Assembly: GCF_008704855.1 (NCBI RefSeq)
Contig: NZ_CP023691.1
Span: 3,224,001-3,288,000, forward strand
Length of the DNA: 64,000 nucleotides
Reading direction: 5' to 3'
Source of the DNA: Streptomyces platensis
Lineage (GTDB): Bacteria > Actinomycetota > Actinomycetes > Streptomycetales > Streptomycetaceae
Below, piece by piece: positions 57,749-64,000 of this stretch. Numbering within the stretch: position 1 is the first letter of the stretch; each line of letters starts with the position of its first letter. Below the pieces are notes generated by a model. That model was given only the letters and a program-made list of their open reading frames with translations. It searched no databases and was not told the origin of the DNA. Made by a program: the position numbers and the translations under genes.

Positions 57749-57916
57749 AGGGGACGGGGCCCGGGCCGGGGCGAGGATGGTGCCGGTGATCACACTCAGG
57801 TGCCGAGGGGTCGCGATGATCTTCACGAGGTTACCGAGAGTGCCGCCGACCTCGCGGAGGCCGATCGTAGGCCGATCGTGCGCATGACAGGTCCCCTGCC
57901 GTAGCGACAAGACGGC

Positions 57917-57951
57917 GGGGCGCAGCGGGTGGGGGGAGCCCGCTGCGCCCC
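57917..57951. terminator. Bidirectional hairpin terminator
   Basis: Perfect 13-bp stem GGGGCGCAGCGGG / CCCGCTGCGCCCC with a 9-nt loop, 45 bases downstream of the chitinase-like stop (minus strand). It could also end the orphan transcript from 57755. Confidence 0.7.
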
Positions 57952-57995
57952 GGCCTGGGGACGGACGGCCCGTGGGGGCGGACCGCCGGTGGGTG

Positions 57996-59045
57996 TCAGC
58001 CCTGGTACGCGCCGAAGGCCCTGGTGAAGTCCAGCGGCTTCTGCTCGATGGAACTACAGGTCGGCTGCGCGGAGTTGCCGGTGCCGCCGGGGCAGGCCCG
58101 GTCCCGGGTCGAGGACCACATCGACAGCCAGGCCAGGTGCTTGGTCCGGGCGAACTTCACCAGCTGGGTGGCGTCGCCGCGGCGGAAGACCTCGTTCTGG
58201 ACGTCGTTGACGCCGATCATCGGGGTCACGGCCACGGTCTTCCAGGCGGCCGCGTCGCTCAGGCCGAGGGCCTTCTTGAGCTGGCTCTGGGTGGCGGTGG
58301 CGGCCTGGGTGGCGTAGGTGCCCATGTCGCCGCTGTAGGCCGGGCCGTAGTCCATCGCCATGATGTTGACGGCGGAGATCTTGACGCCGTTCTTCTTGGC
58401 GTCGGCGAGCAGGTTCACCCCGTCCTGGGTCAGGCCCTCGGGCATGACCGGCAGGGTGAAGGAGACATCGAGGCCGGGGTGCTTCTTCTGGAGCCGGTTG
58501 ATGGCCTGGGCGCGGCGGGTGTTGGCGGCGGTGTCGGGCAGGGCGCCGCCCTCGATGTCGAAGTCGGCCCTGGTGAGCTTGAACCGGTCGATGACCTTGC
58601 CGTAGGCGGCGGCCAGCTCGCCCGTGGAGCCGCAGGCCACCCCGAGCTCGGAGCCGTTGGCACCGCCGAAGGAGACCCGGACGTCGCCGCCGGCCGCGCG
58701 CAGCGCCGGGATCTGCCGGGCCACCGCGTCGTCGCCCAGCTCGCCGGAGCCGCCCCACTTCGGCACACAGCCGCCGCCGGAGGTGACGAAGGCCAGGGTG
58801 AAGGTCTTCACCCCGGTCTTCTTGGCGGTGCCGACCAGGTCGTAGGCGGGGCTGAGCGAGGTGTCGACGTACGGGGCGAAGCCGGCCGCCGCCTTCGCGG
58901 TGGGGCCGCCCGTCCGCGGTGCCTTGGCGGCCAGGGCGGAACCGGCGACGGCGAAGGCGCCGCCGGCCGCGACCGCGGCGGCCGCACCGGTCACGATCAG
59001 CTTGGTGGTGCGGCTCTTGCGCCGGCGGTGTACCGAGGAACTCAT
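57996..59045 (-). CDS. Secreted GH18 chitinase-like protein
   Basis: 349 residues from ATG 59045. The basic start MSSSVHRRRKSRTTKLIVTGAAAAVAAGGAFAVAGSALA is a signal peptide. GH18 barrel: VRVSFGGANGSELGVACGS, catalytic strand ADFDIEGGAL (short form of DxxDxDxE, Glu as acid), VNIMAMDYGPAYSG, and WLSMWSSTRDRACPGG. The subgroup is close to actinobacterial chitinase/chitosan-like proteins with a FDIEG motif and no attached binding domain. Chitin or a related GlcNAc polymer is the expected substrate. Confidence 0.85.
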   Translation of the reverse strand: MSSSVHRRRKSRTTKLIVTGAAAAVAAGGAFAVAGSALAAKAPRTGGPTAKAAAGFAPYVDTSLSPAYDLVGTAKKTGVKTFTLAFVTSGGGCVPKWGGSGELGDDAVARQIPALRAAGGDVRVSFGGANGSELGVACGSTGELAAAYGKVIDRFKLTRADFDIEGGALPDTAANTRRAQAINRLQKKHPGLDVSFTLPVMPEGLTQDGVNLLADAKKNGVKISAVNIMAMDYGPAYSGDMGTYATQAATATQSQLKKALGLSDAAAWKTVAVTPMIGVNDVQNEVFRRGDATQLVKFARTKHLAWLSMWSSTRDRACPGGTGNSAQPTCSSIEQKPLDFTRAFGAYQG

Positions 59046-59238
59046 CGCGTGCCTGCCTGTCGTCACATGGGGGGGAGGGAGTGCACCGTGGTGCGTCCCG
59101 CACGCTAGCGACAGCGAAACGGACAAATGTCGGGAATGGGCCGGCAGTTGGTGGAATTATGGCGGCCTTAAGGCGGCGGAAGGGGGTGGTTAAGAGCCCC
59201 TGGCATGTGCCCGGCGGGCCGCCCGGCCCGCGCCCCGC

Positions 59239-60642
59239 TCAGGTCCCGGTGCGCGCGGCCCGGCGCCTCCGGGTGCGGAGCGTGCGGCGCAGCCGGTGGC
59301 CGCGCCGTCCGCCGTGCGGGGCGCGCCCGCCGTCCAGCGCCAGCCAGACCCGTACCTCGGTGCCCCCGAGCACCGAGCGGCCGATGCGCACATCGCCGCC
59401 GGTGGACTCGGCCAGCCGGCGCACGATGTCCAGCCCGAGGCCGGTCGAGCCGTCCCCTCCCCCGCCGTGGCCGCGGCGCAGCGCGGCGTCCGGGTCGGCG
59501 ATGCCCGGCCCGGCGTCCGAGACCAGCACGATCACCGCCTCCTCCGCGTTGTGGACATCGACCGCGAACGCGGTGCCCTCGGGGGTGTGCCGGAAGACGT
59601 TGCCGAGCATCGCGTCCAGGGCGGCGGCGAGGTCGGGGCGGGCGACGGGGAGGCGTACGGGGCGGTCCGCGCCGGCGATGCGTACGGTGCGGCCCTCGTC
59701 CTCGGCGAGCGCCGACCAGAACGCCATCCGCTCGTGGATCACCTCGGCGGCGTCACAGCCGGCCACGGCGGCCGCCTGCTGGGTCTGGGCCTTCTGCTCG
59801 CGGGCGGTGCGGATGATCTGGTCGACCTCGCGCTCCAGTTGCTCGACGGCCGACCGGGTCTGGTCGGCGGCCGGGGAATCACCGAGCGAGGCGGCGTTGA
59901 GCCGGAGCACGGTCAGCGGGGTGCGCAGCCGGTGCGAGAGATCGGCGGCCAGCTCCCGTTCGTTGGCGAGCAGTTGGACGACCTGGTCGGCCATGGCGTT
60001 GAACGCGCTGGCCGCGGACCGCAGTTCCTTGGGGCCGTCCTCCGGGACGCGGACGCCGAGCCTGCCCCTGCCGAGGTCGTGGGCGGCTCCGGCCAGCCGT
60101 TCAGCGGGCCGCACCATGCGGGTGCCGAGCCGGTCGGCGACCGCGACCGAGCCGATGACCAGCGCCAGGCCGACACCGGCCAGCACCAGCCAGGAGGTGG
60201 CGACGCCCCTGGTCAGCGCCTCGTCGGGGACGAACACCTCGACGACGGCGATACCGGCGGCGACCGCGGTCGGCTGGAGGAGCGAGGAGCCGCCGGAGAC
60301 CGGTGAGATGGCGGCCCGGCCCAGCTTGGCGGCGGCCGCCACATCGGCCTGCGGGGCGCGCCGGGAGCCGATCTCGGCGGGCCGGCCGTTCTTGCCGCTC
60401 GCCGGTACATGGACGCCGATCCGGCCGCCGGAGCCGGTCTCGGCGCTGGCGACGGCGCGCTCCAGCTGGGTGCGGTCGGTGGTGATGGCGAGGACCGGGC
60501 CGATGGTGGCGGCCTGCCGTTCGGCATTGGAGTAGGCGCGGTCGCGGGCCAGTTCCTTGACGACCAGCCCGAGGGGGACGGCGAAGGCGACCACGACCAT
60601 CGCGGTGACCGCCAGCGCCACCTTGACCAGGGCCCATCTCAC
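59239..60642 (-). CDS. Sensor histidine kinase
   Basis: 467 residues. Two membrane helices (VALAVTAMVVVAFAVPLGLVV; WLVLAGVGLALVIGSVAVA) bracket an extracytoplasmic sensor of about 120 residues. A HAMP region follows, then the phosphoacceptor His in LAADLSHRLRTPL near residue 236, N box NVFRHTPEG, and G boxes DAGPGIAD and GGDGSTGLGLDIV. The C-terminus is a very basic tail. It lies 88 bases downstream of its response regulator. Signal unknown. Confidence 0.92.
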   Translation of the reverse strand: MRWALVKVALAVTAMVVVAFAVPLGLVVKELARDRAYSNAERQAATIGPVLAITTDRTQLERAVASAETGSGGRIGVHVPASGKNGRPAEIGSRRAPQADVAAAAKLGRAAISPVSGGSSLLQPTAVAAGIAVVEVFVPDEALTRGVATSWLVLAGVGLALVIGSVAVADRLGTRMVRPAERLAGAAHDLGRGRLGVRVPEDGPKELRSAASAFNAMADQVVQLLANERELAADLSHRLRTPLTVLRLNAASLGDSPAADQTRSAVEQLEREVDQIIRTAREQKAQTQQAAAVAGCDAAEVIHERMAFWSALAEDEGRTVRIAGADRPVRLPVARPDLAAALDAMLGNVFRHTPEGTAFAVDVHNAEEAVIVLVSDAGPGIADPDAALRRGHGGGGDGSTGLGLDIVRRLAESTGGDVRIGRSVLGGTEVRVWLALDGGRAPHGGRRGHRLRRTLRTRRRRAARTGT

Positions 60643-60730
60643 GGTGTCTCATCCTTCTCTTCTCCGCCCACGAGGCGCAGAGGTGCGGCCTTCGCGGCCG
60701 TCTGCGGCCCGGCGGCCTCGCGCGCGACGC

Positions 60731-61417
60731 TCACCGCGGCGGCTCCAGCTTCACCCCGACACCCCGCAGGGTGTGCAAGTAGCGGGGCCGCGCGGCGGTT
60801 TCGCCCAGTTTGCGGCGCAGCCAGGACAGATGGACGTCGATGGTCTGGTCGTCGCCGTAGGACTGCTGCCAGACCTCGGCGAGGAGTTCCCTGCGGGGCA
60901 CGACGACGCCCGGCCGGCCGGCGAGGAAGGCCAGCAGGTCGAACTCCCTGCGGGTCAGGTCGAGGACGGCGCCGTCCAGTTCGGCCTGCCGGCGCAGCGG
61001 GTCGATGGACAGGCCGCCGACCCGGATCACCCGTGAGGGCGGTTCCGCGCCGGCGGCCCGGGAGCGGCGCAGCACGGCCGCCATCCGGGCCGAGAGGTGC
61101 TCGACGGAGAACGGCTTGGTGAGGTAGTCGTCGGCACCGTCGTTCAACAGCCGGACGATGTCGGCCTCGTCGTCCCGGGCGGTGGCGATGATCACTGGTA
61201 CATCGGTGATGCCGCGAAGCATCTTGAGCGCCTCGCCCCCGTCCAGATCGGGCAGCCCGAGGTCGAGAATCACGACGTCGAAGCCGATGTGGGCCACCTC
61301 ACGCAGCGCCTCCAGAGCGGTACCGACACTGCGTACCGTGTGGGCGGCCTCGGTCAGATGCCGGATGAGGGCCGAGCGTACGAACTGGTCGTCCTCGACC
61401 ACGAGCACACGTGCCAT
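60731..61417 (-). CDS. OmpR-type response regulator
   Basis: 228 residues from ATG 61417; the frame opens at 61507 but homologues begin MARVLVVEDD. Receiver domain with Asp52 (VVILDLGLPDLDG) and Lys101 (YLTKPF), then a winged helix (LDLTRREFDLLAFLAGRPGVVVPRRELLAEVW, TIDVHLSWLRRKLGE, YLHTLRGVGVKL). First gene of the two-component pair; divergent from a secreted-protein gene at 61528 that could be a target. Confidence 0.93.
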   Translation of the reverse strand: MARVLVVEDDQFVRSALIRHLTEAAHTVRSVGTALEALREVAHIGFDVVILDLGLPDLDGGEALKMLRGITDVPVIIATARDDEADIVRLLNDGADDYLTKPFSVEHLSARMAAVLRRSRAAGAEPPSRVIRVGGLSIDPLRRQAELDGAVLDLTRREFDLLAFLAGRPGVVVPRRELLAEVWQQSYGDDQTIDVHLSWLRRKLGETAARPRYLHTLRGVGVKLEPPR

Positions 61418-61527
61418 GGGCGGCACCGTACGCCATTCGAGGGCGGGTCCCGGCCCGTTGTTGACAGCGGAGTGATCCGGTCCGCGGTGCCGCGGCAGGC
61501 TACGCACGGACAGCGCGGTGGTGCAGT

Positions 61528-62109
61528 ATGAGCCCGATGCAACGAGGACTGGTTCACGCGGCGGCCTGGACGCTGGCGACCGGCGCCGCGGTCACCCTGT
61601 CGTGGTTCGGCGTGCACACCGTGCTGTCCGGCACGGCCTACGACGCGCCGCGCGCCCTGCCGCTCACCGGCCAAGTGGCCTCCTCGGAACGGCAGCCGGA
61701 CGACGGCGCCACCCCGCGGGTCTCCTCCACGCACCGCCCCAGACCGTCCGCGTCACCCACCCCCGGCACCTCGCCCGGCGACCACGCCACGTCGTCGCCG
61801 GCCACACCGTCCCACACCGGCTCCGCCCGCCCCCGGCACCCGGACAGCGGCCCCCCGGGCGGCGCCACCCCGGCCTCCGACGGCCGGGTGAAGAGCTACG
61901 TCACGGCGGGCGGCCGGGTGGTCCTCGACATGGGCAACCGGTCCGCCGAGCTGGTGTCGGCGACGCCGAACCCGGGCTGGGAGATGCAGGTGTGGAAGCA
62001 GGTGGGGTGGCTGCGGGTCGACTTCACCGGCGGCGGCTCCCATACGTCCGTGATCTGCACCTGGAACGGCCATCCGCCGACGGTGCAGACCAGCGATCAG
62101 GCGACCTGA
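61528..62109 (+). CDS. Membrane-anchored or secreted hypothetical protein
   Basis: 193 residues (ATG 61528 or 61537). One N-terminal hydrophobic helix (AAAWTLATGAAVTLSWFGVHTVLSG), a Pro/Ser/Thr-rich disordered stretch of about 75 residues, then a compact C-terminal domain (VKSYVTAGGRVVLDMGNRSAELVSATPNPGWEMQVWKQVGWLRVDFTGGGSHTSVICTWNGHPPTV), probably beta-rich. No known domain recognised. Starts 110 bases from the divergent response regulator. Confidence 0.75.
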   Translation: MSPMQRGLVHAAAWTLATGAAVTLSWFGVHTVLSGTAYDAPRALPLTGQVASSERQPDDGATPRVSSTHRPRPSASPTPGTSPGDHATSSPATPSHTGSARPRHPDSGPPGGATPASDGRVKSYVTAGGRVVLDMGNRSAELVSATPNPGWEMQVWKQVGWLRVDFTGGGSHTSVICTWNGHPPTVQTSDQAT

Positions 62110-62133
62110 GCCGGGGCGCGCGCCCGTAGGCCG

Positions 62134-62994
62134 TCAGTCGAAGACGTCGGCAGGCGGGGCGGGCGAGGCGGTGGCGGTGGCGTCGGTGACCGGGGCCGCG
62201 CCGGCGGTGAAGTCCAGCAGTGCGCGGCCGTGTTCGACCCGGCCGGACTGGGGGTCGGTCGCCGCCCGCCGGGTCAGTTCGGCGACGGGCAGTTCCGCTT
62301 CGGCGGCCAGCAGCACGGCGTTGCCGAAGCGCTTGCCGCGCAGGACGGCCGGGTCGGCGGTCAGGCACAGTTCGGGGAAGACCGTACGGACGGTGGCGAT
62401 TTGGCCGCGCAGAAACCGCAGCGGCGGCCCGTCGGCGAGATTCGCCGCGTAGAACCCGCCGGGCCGCAGCGCCCGGTGGACCTCCGTCACGAATTCGGTG
62501 CTGGTCAGATGCGCGGGCGTACGGGCACCGGCGAAGACATCGGCGATGATCAGGTCCGCCCAGCCGTCCGGGACCTTCGCGAGACCGGCGCGGGCGTCGC
62601 CGCCGCGCACCCGTATCCGCCAGCCGCTGTCCAGCGGCAGCTGCCGGCGGATGAGCTGGACCAGGGCCGCGTCGATCTCCACGACCTGCTGGGTGGACCG
62701 CGGGCGGGTCGCCGCGACGTAGCGGGCCAGGGTCAGGGCGCCGCCGCCGAGATGGACGACGCGCAGCGGTTTGCCGGCCGGTCCGGCCAGGTCGGCGACG
62801 TGCCCGAGCCGCCGTTGATAGGAGAAGTCCAGGTATGCCGGGTCGTCGAGGTCCACATGGGACTGGGGAGCACCGTCGATCAGCAGCGTCCAGCCGCGTG
62901 GCCGGTCCCGGTCGGGCCGTAGCTCGGCCAGCCCGCCGTCCACCGTTCCGGTGACGGGTTCCGGGCCGCCGCGCCCGCGTCTGCTCTTCGCCAT
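62134..62994 (-). CDS. Spermidine-synthase-like methyltransferase-fold protein
   Basis: 286 residues from ATG 62994; the open frame to 63099 is not supported. Rossmann-like core of the spermidine synthase family: VVHLGGGALTLARYVAATRP, QQVVEIDAALVQLIRRQLPL, RVRGGDARAGL, LIIADVFAGARTPAHLTSTEFVTEVHRALRPGGFYAANLAD. The polyamine-synthase catalytic Asp region is altered (IADVF) and no membrane part is present, so true spermidine synthesis is doubtful. Confidence 0.8.
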   Translation of the reverse strand: MAKSRRGRGGPEPVTGTVDGGLAELRPDRDRPRGWTLLIDGAPQSHVDLDDPAYLDFSYQRRLGHVADLAGPAGKPLRVVHLGGGALTLARYVAATRPRSTQQVVEIDAALVQLIRRQLPLDSGWRIRVRGGDARAGLAKVPDGWADLIIADVFAGARTPAHLTSTEFVTEVHRALRPGGFYAANLADGPPLRFLRGQIATVRTVFPELCLTADPAVLRGKRFGNAVLLAAEAELPVAELTRRAATDPQSGRVEHGRALLDFTAGAAPVTDATATASPAPPADVFD

Positions 62995-63181
62995 GCCCCC
63001 AGTATGGCCGGTGCCCGGGATGCCGTATCCGCTGGTCAGCGCGATAGCGGTGCCCGGGAGGCCCGGGGGCCGAGGGCGCGGAGCAGAGTGGCGGACCACC
63101 CACGACCGAGGTCAGGGGCGATCCGCCAACTGCACTTCATGACCCGTGCCGGTCCGAGGTCCATCCGGACCGGCGGGCGGG

Positions 63182-63499
63182 TCACCTATTGATGCAGACG
63201 TTCCCGAATGCCGGGTTCAGCGCCGCGACAAGGTTGAGGCTGTTGCCGCAGATGTTGATCGGGATATTGATCGGGACCTGGACATTGTTGCCGCTGAGAA
63301 TGCCCGGGGAACCCGCCGCAAAGCCCGCCGCGTTGGCACCACTGCGGTGGTTGTACAGCCCGCGGTGGTCGTGACGGTTGTAGTGGTCGCCACGGCCGTG
63401 ACGGCCGTGGTCCCCGCTTGCGGATGCGATGCCTGCGCCACCCAGAACCATGGCACAGCTGGCCGCAGTCACCGCGGCGGTCGTAACAAACCGCTTCAT
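63182..63499 (-). CDS. Short chaplin with His-rich linker
   Basis: 105 residues, AAGGAGA five bases before ATG 63499. Signal peptide MKRFVTTAAVTAASCAMVLGGAGIASA; linker SGDHGRHGRGDHYNRHDHRGLYNHRSG with eight His in 27 residues; single chaplin domain GSPGILSGNNVQVPIN...PINICGNSLNLVAALNPAFGNVCIN with the conserved Cys pair. Chaplins assemble amyloid-like films on aerial hyphae. The His-rich stretch is unusual and could bind metal. Confidence 0.9.
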   Translation of the reverse strand: MKRFVTTAAVTAASCAMVLGGAGIASASGDHGRHGRGDHYNRHDHRGLYNHRSGANAAGFAAGSPGILSGNNVQVPINIPINICGNSLNLVAALNPAFGNVCINR

Positions 63500-63744
63500 C
63501 CCATTCTCCTTTCAGTTCGCGAATGGGGCAACCGGTCACAACGAGCGAAATGAGGCAGGGATGCGGGCGTTCCCTCTTCCGGGAAATCCTTAGCCCTTCT
63601 GGCAGTAACAGCCGGGCGGTGCGAACTCCCGCATTCCCCTGAATGGCCGCCCCCGGCCAGGGTCCGGCGTGCCTGCCGCGGTTTCCAACATGATTTCTGT
63701 CAGAGTGCTCTCCTGTTTGACTGATTGAAGTCGGAGAGGAAGAC
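63500..63744. promoter_or_regulatory. Divergent promoter, chaplin / secreted protein
   Basis: 245 bases, AT-richer near both ends. I looked for a BldN-type promoter and found only a CGTTGT -10-like box on the chaplin side without a matching -35. Confidence 0.35.
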
Positions 63745-64000
63745 ATGCGGAAGTCGATGGACCGCACCGGGCGCGGCGTCGTATGCGCGCTGGCGTCCTT
63801 GGCATTGTCGGCCGCGCTGTCTTCGGCGGTGGCCGCACCGGCCCCCGGGGAATCCGCACGAATTCCATTCACCGAGCGCTATCACGCCACTCAGCACGGC
63901 GGTATCGCCCGTGCCGCCAACTCCTCGGTCACCTGCAAAACGGCGGCCGGCCGCACCGCGACCCCGTGTGCGGTGGCCCAGCAGGGCGGCGCCGGCCGGA
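63745..64000 (+). CDS. Secreted protein, 3' part outside window
   Basis: 85 codons to the right edge, start ATG 63745 with GGAGAGGAAG upstream. Signal peptide MRKSMDRTGRGVVCALASLALSAALSSAVAAPAPG. The mature part begins IPFTERYHATQHGGIARAANSSVTCKTAAG..TPCAVAQQGG, like the N-terminus of large Streptomyces surface proteins with DUF11-type repeats. Family call is tentative because the rest is missing. Divergent from the chaplin gene, which also fits a cell-surface role. Confidence 0.65.
   Translation, partial: MRKSMDRTGRGVVCALASLALSAALSSAVAAPAPGESARIPFTERYHATQHGGIARAANSSVTCKTAAGRTATPCAVAQQGGAGR

Noticed and set aside
57760..57904. Short frames in the gap after tRNA-His
   Set aside because: Two overlapping frames are possible but neither has a good ribosome site or consistent codon use; kept only as a possible small RNA.

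Overview
The window is high-GC actinobacterial chromosome and almost certainly Streptomyces. It carries an AdpA homologue with an in-frame TTA codon next to oligoribonuclease and tRNA-His, a chaplin, a 2-methylisoborneol (earthy odorant) operon, and G/C-biased third codon positions throughout. From memory, the backbone resembles the S. coelicolor region around SCO2758-SCO2801 (hexosaminidase/nagZ, ABC exporters, agmatinase, the leucine-degradation liu/acc genes, hexA, glmS2, adpA, ornA). That synteny could not be computed here.

Layout. Bases 1-10347: a GH3 hexosaminidase cut by the window edge, a secreted S37 tripeptidyl aminopeptidase, a one-chain ABC exporter with two half-transporters, and a secreted GH65-like enzyme with a discoidin-type tail. 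Bases 10536-14191: a TetR operator-like dyad, a degenerate ABC ATPase, a YhgE/Pip membrane protein and a TetR regulator. Bases 14217-19677: a ThDP-dependent decarboxylase-like enzyme and a sodium:solute symporter, divergent from a PucR regulator. With the agmatinase-family hydrolase at 30350-31336 these could form a guanidino-compound (2-ketoarginine type) catabolic set. That set is split by an accessory island at about 19.7-30.3 kb.

Accessory island. A WXG100-like protein is followed by a 1954-residue polymorphic toxin. The toxin has a CpnT-like N-terminus, long Gly/Ser and Pro/Gln linkers, a papain-fold glutamine deamidase domain and a C-terminal nucleic-acid deaminase domain. Next comes a 734-residue protein whose tail looks like a SUKH-4 immunity domain and whose N-terminus looks like a decayed P-loop NTPase. 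An MmyB-type regulator and a divergent SDR gene follow. A second small accessory patch (32.9-35.9 kb) holds a kinase-like gene with a TTA codon and two overlapping UTRA regulators, one lacking a DNA-binding domain.

Bases 35954-44690: acyl-CoA thioesterase, acyl-CoA dehydrogenase, a TetR regulator with two strong 18-bp operators, and the tightly coupled operon for the two carboxylase subunits, HMG-CoA lyase and acyl-CoA dehydrogenase (leucine/isovalerate degradation). An intact IS481-type element (44691-45771) sits at the end of this operon. Its 4-bp CTAG target duplication supplies the stop codon of both the host gene and the transposase. A strong terminator and the 2-methylisoborneol operon (family 2B encapsulin shell, terpene cyclase cargo, GPP methyltransferase) follow. 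This occupies the place where S. coelicolor, as I recall, has its desferrioxamine genes.

Bases 49658-64000: secreted GH20 hexosaminidase, glucosamine-6-phosphate synthase, a universal stress protein, adpA-ornA, tRNA-His, a GH18 chitinase-like protein, a two-component system, a secreted protein, a spermidine-synthase-like protein, a chaplin with a His-rich linker, and the start of another secreted protein. Amino-sugar recovery (GH3, GH20, GH18, GlmS) and developmental control (adpA, orn, chaplin) dominate this end.
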